64,000 nt of DNA from contig CALJKW010000040.1 of the NCBI GenBank assembly GCA_937980205.1, positions 32,736-96,735 of the forward strand. Direction: 5' to 3'. Both the position numbers and the translations under genes were made by a program. The notes beneath the pieces are model-generated. The model ran no database searches and was not told the origin of the DNA. It saw only the letters and a program-made list of their open reading frames with translations. Below are positions 8,485 to 18,090 of this stretch, one piece after another. Source of the stretch: an uncultured Myxococcales bacterium. Lineage in GTDB: Bacteria > Myxococcota > Myxococcia > Myxococcales > Myxococcaceae. The stretch's first letter is position 1. The number at the start of each line of letters is the position of its first letter.

Positions 8485-10017
8485 ATGCGCGCCTGCGCCT
8501 GCGCCCTCCTCCTCCTCGCGTGCGGCGGTACTGCAACTGAGACGCTCGTCCCGACGCCGTTCGACGCCACGAGCGTCTCCACCCCGATGGCGCTGCAAGC
8601 GGCGCCGTCGTTCGCCGACGAGCGGGGCGGAGGCGTCTTCCTCGACGTCTCCGGCCGCGCCGTGCGCGTGCGCATCGACGGCTCGGCGTACCTCATCGAG
8701 AACCACCCCGGGAACCCGGTCGCGCCCGGGCCCGCGAGCGCGGTGTTCCCCCTGGGGCCGTACTCCGCGGTCGTGGCCACCTCGAAGGGCCTGTTCGTCG
8801 CCGAGGGCGGCTGGCTCATCGCGCCACCGTGGCGCGAGGTGCTGCCGGCCGACGGCCTCGTCGGCACCGCCATCGGCGAGAACGGCGTCGCGTGGCTCGC
8901 GCACGCGAACGGCCTGTTCCGCCTCGAGAGCGGAGCCTTGAGCGAGCTCAAGGAAGCGGGCGCCAGCATCACCGGCATCACCGGCGGCATCGCCGTCGCT
9001 CCCGCGCACGACGGCGCGCAGGCGGTCTGGTTCGCGCGGGGCGAGCAGCTCACCTACGCCGAGCGCACCAGCACGACGGCGTTCGTCATCAAGGACAGCG
9101 GCCTGCTCGCCACCGACTTGAGAGGCGGCATCACCGCGATCGCCGGCCTCGCTCCGTCGCCGACGTCTCCCGGAGAGCTCTGGGTCATCACGCAGAAGAA
9201 GCTGTGGCGCTTCGCGAACGCGGTGTGGAGCCCGTACGAGCTGCCGTACGCACCCAAGGAGCTCGCCGCCGCGGGCCGCGTGCTGTGGCTGCGCGCCGGT
9301 GACGGCCTGTTCCGCTACGACGCCGACGCGCTCGCGTGGGGCGAGGCGCGCGGGCTCACCGCCGTGCCGACGCTGCTCGCCGCCGACGCCAGCGGCGCCG
9401 CCTGGGTCCGCGTGGGCGCCGAGACGGTCGCGGTCAGCCCGGGCATCACGCCGCGGCTGCAGGGGCTCTTCCAGAACGAGAAGCTCTTCGGCACCGAGGC
9501 GCCGGTCGTCGCGCTCGTGCCGGCGAGCTCGGGCGTCGAGGCGGTCTTCTTCAAGGTCGACGACGGCGTCGAGAGAGAGGTGCGCGCCGCCGACGCGTCG
9601 CCCGGTGACGGCCCGCTCGCGACCACGCTGTACTTCTCCATGGGGGGCCGCGAGGCCGGCGGCGGAGTGCGGCCCGCGTCGTTCATCACGCTCACCGACG
9701 GCGCGCACAGCGTCACGGCGACCGCGCGCTACCCCGGCGGCGTGCTCGCGTCGCGGGTGCTGCACTTCAGCTTGAGCACCGGAGCCAGCGGGCCGGTCGG
9801 TTGGGCCGCCGACATCAAGCCGATTCACGAGGCGCGCTGCGCGAAGTGCCACACCGACGGGCCCGGGCGCGGGCTGTCGACCTACGACCTGTGGAAGACG
9901 AACAGCACCGCCATCGTCAACGCGGTGAAGGACTTGAGAATGCCCGCTGACGGCCCGCTGGATCCGAGCTTCATCCAGAAGATCGCCCGCTGGGCGAACG
10001 GGGGGACGCTGCCGTGA
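8485..10017 (+). CDS. Lipoprotein with beta-propeller-like body and C-terminal mono-heme domain, 510 aa
   Basis: MRACACALLLLACGG is a short lipoprotein signal with lipobox LLAC (Cys13). An in-frame ATG at 8452 would give a longer signal and has GGAGG 14 nt upstream, so it cannot be ruled out. Residues about 30-330 contain repeated short strands with W/L-x-R/A-x-G patterns (GENGVAWLAHANGLFRLESG, GELWVITQKKLWRFANAVW) like the sensor propellers of two-component proteins. The C-terminus has CAKCH (Cys452-His456) inside IKPIHEARCAKCHTDGPGR, and ends RMPADGPLDPSFIQKIARWA, a cytochrome-c-like domain with a possible distal Met. The stop overlaps the GTG of the next gene (GTGA), so both are co-translated. 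Confidence 0.8.
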   Translation: MRACACALLLLACGGTATETLVPTPFDATSVSTPMALQAAPSFADERGGGVFLDVSGRAVRVRIDGSAYLIENHPGNPVAPGPASAVFPLGPYSAVVATSKGLFVAEGGWLIAPPWREVLPADGLVGTAIGENGVAWLAHANGLFRLESGALSELKEAGASITGITGGIAVAPAHDGAQAVWFARGEQLTYAERTSTTAFVIKDSGLLATDLRGGITAIAGLAPSPTSPGELWVITQKKLWRFANAVWSPYELPYAPKELAAAGRVLWLRAGDGLFRYDADALAWGEARGLTAVPTLLAADASGAAWVRVGAETVAVSPGITPRLQGLFQNEKLFGTEAPVVALVPASSGVEAVFFKVDDGVEREVRAADASPGDGPLATTLYFSMGGREAGGGVRPASFITLTDGAHSVTATARYPGGVLASRVLHFSLSTGASGPVGWAADIKPIHEARCAKCHTDGPGRGLSTYDLWKTNSTAIVNAVKDLRMPADGPLDPSFIQKIARWANGGTLP

Positions 10018-13000
10018 AACGCCTCGCGCTGCTGACCGGCTTCGCGCTCGCCGCCTGCCCCGGCCCGGACAAGCCGCCGATGCCGCCTCCCATCGACGAG
10101 TGTGAGGGGCTGCCGGCGATGACCGTCACCGCCTCTCCGCGCGTGCTGCGCGTGAACATGCCGGCGACGCTGATGGCGACGGGCGGCAGCGGTCGCTACA
10201 CGTTCTCCGTCGCGATGGGCGGCAGCGGCGGAGAGGTGCGCGGCGACCGCTTCATCGCCGGCCCGACTCCGGCGATGGACACGCTCACCGCCGCGGACGA
10301 CTGCGGCAACTCGGCGAACACGACCGTCGACGTGCGCGCGGCGTTCGGCGTGGCTCCGGCGCGCGCGACGGTGCGGCCGGGCACGACGTTCACGGTGAGC
10401 ACCACCGGCTTCCTCGGCGCACCGCGCTTCAGCGCGCAGGCGCTGCCGTCGGGCGGCTCGATCACGATGGACGGCCGCTACACCGCCGGCGCGAACGAGG
10501 GGCTCGACCTCATCGAGGTGCGAGACACCGGCACCGGCGACCAGGCGGTGCTGCAGTACCGCGTCAGCGCGAGCGCGTCGTTCCGCGCTGCCCCTGCGAA
10601 GCTCGCGCTGCCGGCCGGCGCCAGCGTGCCGCTGTCGGTCGCCGACGGCAGCGGCGTCGTCGCGTGGACGAAGACGAGCGGGCCGGGCATGGTCGACGGC
10701 TCGACGTTCGTGACCGCGGACACCGAGACCGGCACCGCGGTGCTGACCGGCACGGATCAGTTCACGAACGAGACGACGACCATCAGCATCCGCATCCTCG
10801 AGGAGCTCGAGCGCGGAGGCCGCCCGCACGGCCGCGTCACCGACGTCGCGAACATCGTCACCGGCGACTTCGACGGAGACGGCATCCAGGACGTCGCCGT
10901 CGGCGTCCCCGAGAGCGACCTCGCGAAGCCGCTGGGCGGCGCGGTGTTCGTCTTCAAGGGCAGCGCGACGGGGTTCCCCTCGAGCCCGACGTGGACCATC
11001 ACCGGCGAGACCGACACCTCGCAGCTCGGCGCCGTCATGGCGGCGGGCGATCTCGACGGCGACGGGAAAGACGACCTCGCCATCAGCGCGCCGGGCGCGG
11101 ACATCACGGGCGCCGACTCGGGCGCGGTGCTGTTGTACCGCTTCACCACCGAGGGCCCGCGCCGCATGCGCCCGCCGCTGTCAGGCCTCGGCGCCGGCGC
11201 GAACTTCGGCGCGAGCATCGCGATCTCCGACGCCGACGGAGACGGAGACGAGGACCTCGTCGTCGGCGGCCCCGGCTCGGACCTCGCGCCGACCGCGCAG
11301 GTGCGCGCGCGCGGCGTCGTCGACGTCTTCCTCGCGCAGCGCGGCGTCGACATCGCCGACCAGGGCAGCATTCGCCTCGGCGGCTGGGACACCGCGGGCG
11401 ACGGCACGTTCCGCGTCGCGACGAACCTGCGCTTCTCCCGCGCGCTCGCCGTCGGCGACATGAACGGCGACGGCCGGGCCGACATCGCCTCGCTGGGCGC
11501 GATCACTCCTCCCGCGGGAGACGGCGGCACGCTGCGCTCGCAGCTCGCCATCGCGGTGCACTTCGGCCGCGACGGCACGCCGCGCTTCGTCGAGAAGCCC
11601 GACGTCTACGTGCTGCCGGCGAACCTCGCCGACGCCGACGAGGGCAACGGCCGCCTCGCGTTCGTGCCCGCCGACAACGGCAAGCCGCCGCTGCTCATGA
11701 TCAGCCTCGAGCGCGCCGACAGCCCGAACCTGTCGGCGATGGATGCCGGCACGACCGGAGGCACGAACGCCGGCGGCGCGCTGTTCTTCGACCTCTCGGG
11801 TCGCGCCGCGGGCCCCGGCATCCCCACGACGCCCGCGTTCGTGCAGCGCACCGACGCGTTCGCGCGCATCTACGGCGACCAGCAGAACATCCAGGCCGGC
11901 CGCTCGTTCGCCGTCGCCGACGTCGACGGCGCGGCGGGGCTCGAGCTCGTCCTCGGCGCTCCGTACGCCGCGGTGAGCGGCGCCGGCCTCGCGGGGAAGC
12001 TGCTGCTCTATCCGCTGGGGGCGTTCGGGGCGGGCACCGTCGCGAACCGGCCGTCCGATTTCCGCGGCAGCGTGCGTGCGGCGACGCTCGGCACCGGGGT
12101 CGCCGTCGTGGTGCAGGGCGGCACGCGCAGCCTCGTCGCGCTCGAGTCGCGCGCCAGCACGCAGCACGGAGACTTCACCGGCCGCGTCGTCGCGCTCACC
12201 GGCAGCGGGCCGCTCGCCGGGTGGGTGGCGACGACCGTCGATCTCCCCGCGAAGCTCGCGAGCGAGCAGTTCGGCCTCGCGGTGCGCGTCGGGGCGACGG
12301 CCGGCAAGGTCCGCGCGCTCGTCGGAGCTCCCGGCTTCAGCGGGCCCGACGTGAACGGCTTCGGCGGCGACACCCAGGTCGGGCAGGCCGTCGCCTACGA
12401 GCTGGGCCAGGGCGGCGCGGCGTCGCTCGTGCACGAGGGCGCCATCACCTTCTACCGCGCCGACGGAGGTACCCCGCGGTTCGGCGGTCGCGCGGCGGCG
12501 TTCGACGTCGCGCTGACCGACTTCGACGGCGACGGCCAGCGCGACTTCGCGGTCGCGGCGCCGGGCTTTCAGCAGCCGACCGCGACGAACATGGACTACG
12601 CGTCGCTCGACGCCGGCGGCGGTTGTCTCGCCGGCTCGACGCTCGGCGGCGTCACCGTTCACACGGTGACCGCTGCGGGGCACCGCGAGGCGTTTCGCGT
12701 CTGGGCGGGTGCCGCGATTCCGAACTGCGACGCCGGCACGTGCACGCGCGCGGCGCTGTCGCGCACGGGCATCGCGGGCGGGTTCGACTTCGACAACGAC
12801 GGCCGCGAAGACCTCGCGGTGACGCGCACGAGCGGGCTCGAGATCTTCGCCGGCCGGCCGGTCGAGGACCCGACGCTCGCGAAGCTCACCGCGGCGTGCG
12901 GGCCGCTGTATTCGCTGCCGCAGCTGCCGAACAACTCGTACGGGCCGGTCGCGCTCGGCGACCTGAACGGCGACGGCTGCGACGAGGTCGCCGTGCGCTA

Positions 13001-13712
13001 CGGCGGCGTGAACGGCAACCTGGCAGACCCGTTCCCGACGCCGCAGGGCGTGGTCATCGTGTTCGGGGCCTCGGCCGCGGGGAGGTGCGGCGCGAGCACG
13101 ACGCCGTCGTTCGTGCGCATCTCCGGAGAGCCGGAGGTGGGGCTCAACTCGATGCAGCTGGGGTTCTCGGTCGCGTACGCGGGCAGCATCCTCGGCGACG
13201 CGCGACGCTTCCTCGCGGTGAGCGCGCGGCTCTATCCGTACATGGGTGTGCAGCAGCCGGTGGTGCTGCTGTTCGACGTCGCGCAGGTGCTGACGAAGAA
13301 GCCGGCGAGCGGCGGCGCGCTGGTCGGCGCCGTCGGTGACGGGCTGACCCCGATTCCGCTCGTGTACCGGGAGCGCGCGAACCAGCTCGGCCGCTCGCTC
13401 GCGGGCAACGTGGATCTGACCGGCGACGGAGTCGTCGACCTCGTCGTCTCGTCGCCCGGCGCCAGCGTGAACGGCGACGGCACCGGCGCGGTCTTCGTGT
13501 TCGCGGGAGGCGCTTCGCTCGCGGCTGGAGGGCCGCAGACCAGCGCGCTCACCGTCGTCGGTGACGATCGCGAGCGCGCGCTGTTCGGACAGGACATGTC
13601 GCTGTACCCCGGCGCCGGCGCGCTGAAGCCCGCGCTCGGCGTCGGTGCGCCGACCAGCTACCGGACCGGCACGGCGAACGGCGCTGCGTTCGTGACGTCG
13701 CTGGATTTCTGA
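10014..13712 (+). CDS. Giant FG-GAP / integrin-alpha-like repeat lipoprotein, 1,232 aa
   Basis: GTG start overlapping the upstream TGA. The signal MKRLALLTGFALAACPG has lipobox LAAC (Cys15). Residues about 30-260 look like Ig-like or adhesion strands. From about residue 280 onward, FG-GAP/VCBS repeats with calcium-binding DxDxDGxxD loops recur: GDFDGDGIQDVAVG, GDLDGDGKDDLAIS, ISDADGDGDEDLVVGGP, GDMNGDGRADIASLG, TDFDGDGQRDFAVA, FDFDNDGREDLAV, GDLNGDGCDEVAV, VDLTGDGVVDLVVSSP. At least eight such loops suggest one or more seven-bladed integrin-type propellers on the cell surface. Paired with the heme lipoprotein upstream. A calcium-dependent adhesin or scaffold role is inferred from fold only. 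Confidence 0.88.
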   Translation: MKRLALLTGFALAACPGPDKPPMPPPIDECEGLPAMTVTASPRVLRVNMPATLMATGGSGRYTFSVAMGGSGGEVRGDRFIAGPTPAMDTLTAADDCGNSANTTVDVRAAFGVAPARATVRPGTTFTVSTTGFLGAPRFSAQALPSGGSITMDGRYTAGANEGLDLIEVRDTGTGDQAVLQYRVSASASFRAAPAKLALPAGASVPLSVADGSGVVAWTKTSGPGMVDGSTFVTADTETGTAVLTGTDQFTNETTTISIRILEELERGGRPHGRVTDVANIVTGDFDGDGIQDVAVGVPESDLAKPLGGAVFVFKGSATGFPSSPTWTITGETDTSQLGAVMAAGDLDGDGKDDLAISAPGADITGADSGAVLLYRFTTEGPRRMRPPLSGLGAGANFGASIAISDADGDGDEDLVVGGPGSDLAPTAQVRARGVVDVFLAQRGVDIADQGSIRLGGWDTAGDGTFRVATNLRFSRALAVGDMNGDGRADIASLGAITPPAGDGGTLRSQLAIAVHFGRDGTPRFVEKPDVYVLPANLADADEGNGRLAFVPADNGKPPLLMISLERADSPNLSAMDAGTTGGTNAGGALFFDLSGRAAGPGIPTTPAFVQRTDAFARIYGDQQNIQAGRSFAVADVDGAAGLELVLGAPYAAVSGAGLAGKLLLYPLGAFGAGTVANRPSDFRGSVRAATLGTGVAVVVQGGTRSLVALESRASTQHGDFTGRVVALTGSGPLAGWVATTVDLPAKLASEQFGLAVRVGATAGKVRALVGAPGFSGPDVNGFGGDTQVGQAVAYELGQGGAASLVHEGAITFYRADGGTPRFGGRAAAFDVALTDFDGDGQRDFAVAAPGFQQPTATNMDYASLDAGGGCLAGSTLGGVTVHTVTAAGHREAFRVWAGAAIPNCDAGTCTRAALSRTGIAGGFDFDNDGREDLAVTRTSGLEIFAGRPVEDPTLAKLTAACGPLYSLPQLPNNSYGPVALGDLNGDGCDEVAVRYGGVNGNLADPFPTPQGVVIVFGASAAGRCGASTTPSFVRISGEPEVGLNSMQLGFSVAYAGSILGDARRFLAVSARLYPYMGVQQPVVLLFDVAQVLTKKPASGGALVGAVGDGLTPIPLVYRERANQLGRSLAGNVDLTGDGVVDLVVSSPGASVNGDGTGAVFVFAGGASLAAGGPQTSALTVVGDDRERALFGQDMSLYPGAGALKPALGVGAPTSYRTGTANGAAFVTSLDF

Positions 13713-13730
13713 TTCGGCGACGAAGGCGTG

Positions 13731-13850
13731 CACCCTGAGCCGCCGAGGCCGCGGAGCGGACCTCGGCGAGTCGAATGGGTCCGGGCGCAAATGGCATCGC
13801 CTTCGAGAGGGCGCTGCCCAGATCGCCCGAGGGGTTCGACAGGCTCACCC
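13731..13850. repeat. Intergenic palindromic element, degenerate copy C, between convergent genes
   Basis: Contains CACCCTGAGC near 13731, a perfect hairpin CGCCGAGG (13741-13748)/CCTCGGCG (13761-13768), an inner TCGAA/TTCGA pair, and GGTTCGACAGGCTCACCCC near 13833. The order of elements is like copies A and B but the sequence is more worn. It lies in the gap between the convergent FG-GAP and collagen-like lipoprotein genes and may terminate both. Confidence 0.5.
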
Positions 13851-13873
13851 CGCGCGGCTTTGTCTCGCTCAGC

Positions 13874-15256
13874 TCACTGAATCGAGATGGTCAGGTGGTA
13901 ATCGCCGCTCGTGTCCGGGTCGAAGCTGATCGAGTACTCGCCGGCCTCGGTGATCGGCGCCGAGTAGTAGTCGGTCGTCTTGTTGTTGATGTCGCTCGTC
14001 GCGAACGTGCCGCCGGTCGGCCCGAGGATCTGCGTGTCGAACCAGATGTACGCGAGCGCGAAGACGCGGACGTGAATGCGCTTGCCGACGTCTCCGGCGG
14101 CGATGGTCACCTTGTACCAGTCGAGATCCGACGAGCTCGACGAGTTGCCGGCGACGCGCACGCCCATGTCGGGTCCGAACGGGCCGAACGTGAGCGGCTG
14201 AGCGGACCCCGAGTCGTCGTTGGGCTCGGCCTCGCCGACCGAGTTCGTGATGACCGTCACGGTGATGTTCTCGGTGCGCCGGCCGGCCGTCTCCTCGATG
14301 AGCAGGTTCGTGCCCATCGCGTCCGCGGTGACGACGAGGTCGTTGCCGGGGGCGGGCTGGCCCGACGAGCCCGAGGTGTCGACGGGCTCTCCGTTGCTGT
14401 CGAGCAGCACGAGCCGCACGTTCGTGGCGGCGGTGCCCATGGACACGTGCAGCGTCGCCGGCACCGGCGTCATCGCGCCGGTGTACTTGATGAGCTTCTT
14501 CTCGTTCGGCTCGAGCGTGAGCATCGTGATGGGCGCCGTGTCGGTCAGCGGCAGCTCGACCTTGTCTCCCAGGTCGAACGGCGGGAGCACGATCTCGCGG
14601 CCCGCGAAGGTCAGGGTGACGGTGTAGTTGGTGAGCGTCGCGGTGAGGCTCGCGGCGACCTCGACGGCGAGCAGGCGCGGTGTCGGCGTGGTGACCGTCG
14701 TGGTGACGCGGCCCATCATGGGCGCCGGAGTCACGGTCGCGGTGACGCTCATCGGGTCGCTGGGGAACGCGAACTCGGGGTCGTTCGAGCGGACCTCGAA
14801 GCGCGCGACGCCGCCGCGCATCGGCATGCCGACCGAGCGGATCTCGAAGTACGGCACGAGCGTGAAGATGCCGGGGAACGTGCTCATCACGTTGCCCTGC
14901 GTGACGGTGACGTCGCGCGTGCCCGTCATCGCGTTCGCGGCGACGGTGACGTTCGCGACGAGGCCCGTCGCCGAGCCCACCTTCACCGAGTTCACGGTCA
15001 CGCCCTGGCCGAACGACACCTGTGCGGTGTTCGTCCAGCTCGTCGCGTAACCGGCGATGACGACGTCGGCCGTGACACCCGCCGCGAGCTTCGTCGGACT
15101 CACCGAGCTGATGCTGCGCATGGCCATGAAGTCGTCGCCGGGGTCTCCCTTCGGACCTTCCGGGCCGGCCGGGCCTTCCGGACCTGCAGGGCCGGTCGGG
15201 CCGGCGCAAGAGAGCGCAAGACTGCCTAGGACGAGGGCGAGAGGGCGCAGGGACAT
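13874..15256 (-). CDS. Collagen-like lipoprotein with C-terminal PPC domain, 460 aa
   Basis: ATG 15256 gives MSLRPLALVLGSLALSC with lipobox ALSC (Cys17). Directly after the anchor comes a short collagen-like Gly-X-Y run (GPTGPAGPEGPAGPEGPKGD), a rigid stalk. The middle is beta-rich: an IPT/TIG-like segment (SPTKLAAGVTADVVIAGYAT) and repeated VTVT strands. The last about 120 residues are a bacterial pre-peptidase C-terminal (PPC) domain, with EAEPNDDSGSAQPLTFG, SDLDWYKVTIAAGD and the ending AGEYSISFDPDTSGDYHLTI. PPC domains are usually adjuncts of secreted enzymes; no enzyme domain is present here. A surface stalk protein is the best reading. Confidence 0.82.
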   Translation of the reverse strand: MSLRPLALVLGSLALSCAGPTGPAGPEGPAGPEGPKGDPGDDFMAMRSISSVSPTKLAAGVTADVVIAGYATSWTNTAQVSFGQGVTVNSVKVGSATGLVANVTVAANAMTGTRDVTVTQGNVMSTFPGIFTLVPYFEIRSVGMPMRGGVARFEVRSNDPEFAFPSDPMSVTATVTPAPMMGRVTTTVTTPTPRLLAVEVAASLTATLTNYTVTLTFAGREIVLPPFDLGDKVELPLTDTAPITMLTLEPNEKKLIKYTGAMTPVPATLHVSMGTAATNVRLVLLDSNGEPVDTSGSSGQPAPGNDLVVTADAMGTNLLIEETAGRRTENITVTVITNSVGEAEPNDDSGSAQPLTFGPFGPDMGVRVAGNSSSSSDLDWYKVTIAAGDVGKRIHVRVFALAYIWFDTQILGPTGGTFATSDINNKTTDYYSAPITEAGEYSISFDPDTSGDYHLTISIQ

Positions 15257-15297
15257 GTCGCATTTGTCGCGAAATGTCCTACGCGGGTTGCCGATTC

Positions 15298-17130
15298 TCA
15301 GTCGTTGGGAAGCAGGCCCAGCGCGATCAGCAGGGGGACGATGACGGCGACGATGGCCTCTCCGGCGATGAGGCCCGAGGCGAGCGGGGCGGCGAACGCG
15401 TCGGACGACTTCTTGTCCTTCTTCTCCCAGGCCCAGCCGAGCAGGCCGCCGATGAACATCATCGAGATGACGGCGAACGGCACGAGCATGCCGATGCCGA
15501 CGCCGGTGGGAGAGGGCACGTACTTTTTGATCTTCTTGTTGCCCTCGAGGATGGTGCAGATGACGCCGATGATGGCGAAGACCACCATCGCGTGGACCGC
15601 GTACTTCGGCAGCGCCTCGGCGCCGCGCTTCAAGATGACGGCGAAGCCGGCCCAGCGCGCGCTGGCGGGAGAGGCGAGCTTCGCGTTGTCTCCGACGATG
15701 CCGTAGGTGCGCGCGAGGAACGGGTACATCCACGCGACGGCGGCGGCGCCGATCGGCACGCCGACGAGCTGCATCATCGTCAGCTTGCCCGGCGTCGAGC
15801 CGATCATGTGACCGGCCTTGTAGTCCTGCATGATGGCTTCGGAGTCGGTCGCGATGGTGCCGGTCGTGCCGCTCGCGACCATGTTCGCGTTGAGGTTGCC
15901 GGGCACGATGGCCGCGAACACGCCCTGCATCACGTTCGACAGCGTCGAGATGGGGCCCCAGTTCGTCTCGCCGAGCGCGCGCAGGCCGATGAGCATCAGC
16001 GGCAGCGAGAAGAGAATCGCGAGGACGGTGATCCACGGCGCGATGCCGAGGTTCACCCACTGCACGATGATGAGGCCGGTGGCGGCGAGCGCGACGCCGA
16101 TGCCGATGGTGCGCAGCGAGAGGTCTCCGGTCGCGGCCTTCGCGCCGGTGAGCGCCTTGAAGCTGCGCACCAGCACCTGCCACTTGAGCACGAGCGCGGT
16201 GAGGCCGCCGGAGATGAGGATGCCGACGCCCGGCCACATCACCCAGAGCAGAATGTCGCCCTTCTTGAACGTCTCGGCGGTCATCACCGTGCCCTGCGAG
16301 TTGATGATGAGGCCGGCGGGCACCAGGATGAGCGGAGCGATCACCCACGACAGAATCGCGCCCGCCATCATGCTCGCGTTGATGCGCACGCCGACGAGGG
16401 CGCCGGAGCCGAGCGCGAGCAGGCTCCACGCGACGCCGGTGCCGGTCTTCTTCAGCAGCGGGTGCGGGACGATGAACGCGTCGGGCAGGTACAGGTGCTC
16501 GGTGCCGAAGAAGCGCTTGCCGATGCCGCGGAGGATGAGGCCCTCTTCGCGCACCGCGAAGTGCAGGCCGGAGAGCAGCGTGCCGATGCCCATCACCTTC
16601 GCGGCGCGGCGGCCCTCGTTGCCCTTCGAGTCGAGGACGATGAGCGTCTCGCCCGCGGCGACGCCGTCGGCGAACGTGAGCTTCTCGTCGACGATGTAAT
16701 GCTGGCGCAGCGGCACGGCGAGCAGCACGCCGAGCAGGCCGGCGAACGTGAGCCAGAGGAACGACTGAACCTCGGTGAGCTGCAGGTCGAAGCCGCTCTG
16801 CTCGTTGGCGCGCAGCATGTCGAACGCCGCGAGCAGGATGCACATGAACGCCGTCTGCGACGCCGAGGTGCCGGCGGTCTGGACGATGTTGTTCTCCCAG
16901 CGGTTGTACGAGCGCGAGGCGAGGCCGAGGAAGAGGAAGCCGAAGAACGCGGCGACGACCGAGACGTTCGGGCCGAAGCCGAGCTTCAGCACGATGTAGG
17001 GGTACGAGGCGCCCATGATGCCGGCGACGACGATGCCGACGATGACGCTTCGAGGCGTGAGCTCCTTCACCTCGGGAGGCTTCGTACCGACGATGTGTTG
17101 GGACTCGCCGCCTTCGCTCTCGGAGCTCAT
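15298..17130 (-). CDS. OPT family oligopeptide transporter, 610 aa
   Basis: Polytopic membrane protein with about 14-16 hydrophobic helices. It is recognised by the OPT-family N-terminus (PEVKELTPRSVIVGIVVAGI then MGASYPYIVLKLGFGPNVSV) and the conserved segments ENNIVQTAGTSASQTAF, LRQHYIVDEKLTFADGVAAG and GPISTLSNVMQGVFAAIVPGNLNANM. The family imports oligopeptides or metal-chelate complexes by proton symport; the cargo here cannot be told. At 610 residues it is a typical prokaryotic member. Only 41 bp separate its stop from the start of the collagen-like lipoprotein, so the two may share a transcript. A CAP-domain lipoprotein starts 50 bp away on the other strand. Confidence 0.93.
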   Translation of the reverse strand: MSSESEGGESQHIVGTKPPEVKELTPRSVIVGIVVAGIMGASYPYIVLKLGFGPNVSVVAAFFGFLFLGLASRSYNRWENNIVQTAGTSASQTAFMCILLAAFDMLRANEQSGFDLQLTEVQSFLWLTFAGLLGVLLAVPLRQHYIVDEKLTFADGVAAGETLIVLDSKGNEGRRAAKVMGIGTLLSGLHFAVREEGLILRGIGKRFFGTEHLYLPDAFIVPHPLLKKTGTGVAWSLLALGSGALVGVRINASMMAGAILSWVIAPLILVPAGLIINSQGTVMTAETFKKGDILLWVMWPGVGILISGGLTALVLKWQVLVRSFKALTGAKAATGDLSLRTIGIGVALAATGLIIVQWVNLGIAPWITVLAILFSLPLMLIGLRALGETNWGPISTLSNVMQGVFAAIVPGNLNANMVASGTTGTIATDSEAIMQDYKAGHMIGSTPGKLTMMQLVGVPIGAAAVAWMYPFLARTYGIVGDNAKLASPASARWAGFAVILKRGAEALPKYAVHAMVVFAIIGVICTILEGNKKIKKYVPSPTGVGIGMLVPFAVISMMFIGGLLGWAWEKKDKKSSDAFAAPLASGLIAGEAIVAVIVPLLIALGLLPND

Positions 17131-17180
17131 GGACGCGCGGGACTAGTGTTTTTTCGTCCGAGCGTCGAGGATTCTCGCCC

Positions 17181-18086
17181 GTGCGCGCGGCGGTGTTCTT
17201 AGGGTTGGTCGGCCTGGCGTGCTCTGGCGGCAGCCGCCCCGACGGCGGCGTCGACGCCGGGCCGATGCCGCACTGCGAGGACATCTTCGGAGATCGCAAG
17301 ACGCAGGTGTGCCTGCGCTGGAGCTGCGATCGGCGCTCGCTCTCCGAGGGCGCGTGGGCAGCCGATGCGGGGGCGTGCGAGGCGGGAGAGCTTCCCTCCG
17401 AGGCCTACGACAACTCGCTGCGGCTGGTGAACCTGTACCGGTGGCTCGCCGAGCTGCCCGAGGTGACGACGACGTCGATGCGCGACGGGGCGGCCCAGCA
17501 GTGCGCCCTGATGATGCACGCGGCGGGCAGGGTCGACCAGATGCCGGCGACGACGTTCCCGTGCTGGTCGCAGGCCGGCGCCGAGGCGGCTCGCAACAGC
17601 ATCATCGCGCTGACGCCGCCGGTGGCCGCGGTCGACGGGCACATGCGGACGCTGGCTTCGCGGCGGTGGCTGATGAACACGACGCTCGGGCCCATCGGCA
17701 TCGGCGGCACCTCGGGCGCGAGCTGTCACTGGGTGAGCGGCGGGATGACGGGCGCGTCGAAGCGCTTCGTGGCGTGGCCTCCGGACGGCGTGGTGCCGCT
17801 CGACGCGCTGACCCAGTCGCGGGTCGACGAGGCCGGGTGGACGGTGGAGACGTTCTCGTCGTCAGCGGACTTGAGCGGGGCAACCATTGCCGTGCGCGAC
17901 AACGGAGCCGACGCCCCCGTCGACGTCACGGTGCTGCCGCAGAACGAGGGCAGCGCGTACGCGGTCTCGTTCAAGCCGAGAGGGTGGACGACGCAGGCCG
18001 GGCACGAGTACGTGGTGAACGTGGTGGCTCCGGCGATTCAGGCGAACCCGATGGTGTACACGGTGCAGGTGGTCGGGTGCCCGTGA
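17181..18086 (+). CDS. CAP/SCP-domain lipoprotein, 301 aa
   Basis: GTG start. MRAAVFLGLVGLACSGG has lipobox GLAC (Cys14), followed by an Asp/Gly-rich linker. The body fits the cysteine-rich secretory (CAP/SCP/PR-1) fold: LRLVNLYRWLAELPEV as first helix, MRDGAAQQCALMMHAAG as second, HMRTLASRRWLMNTTLGPIG as the GHxxxxL-like core, and SCHWVSGG. The C-terminal about 80 residues form a separate beta domain (ATIAVRDNGADAPVDVTVLP). The classical His/Glu set of CAP proteins is not fully obvious, so activity is uncertain. A palindromic repeat starts 4 bp after the stop. The upstream gap holds TAGTGT at 17144-17149 as a possible -10 box. Confidence 0.75.
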   Translation: MRAAVFLGLVGLACSGGSRPDGGVDAGPMPHCEDIFGDRKTQVCLRWSCDRRSLSEGAWAADAGACEAGELPSEAYDNSLRLVNLYRWLAELPEVTTTSMRDGAAQQCALMMHAAGRVDQMPATTFPCWSQAGAEAARNSIIALTPPVAAVDGHMRTLASRRWLMNTTLGPIGIGGTSGASCHWVSGGMTGASKRFVAWPPDGVVPLDALTQSRVDEAGWTVETFSSSADLSGATIAVRDNGADAPVDVTVLPQNEGSAYAVSFKPRGWTTQAGHEYVVNVVAPAIQANPMVYTVQVVGCP

Positions 18087-18090
18087 GCTC

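Noticed and set aside
11181..13790. Open frame of about 870 codons opposite the FG-GAP lipoprotein
   Set aside because: No recognisable family features, and the plus strand has eight calcium-loop repeats in frame.
15180..15210. Collagen-like run as a phage tail-fibre fragment
   Set aside because: It directly follows a lipoprotein signal and leads into IPT and PPC domains; no phage gene is near.
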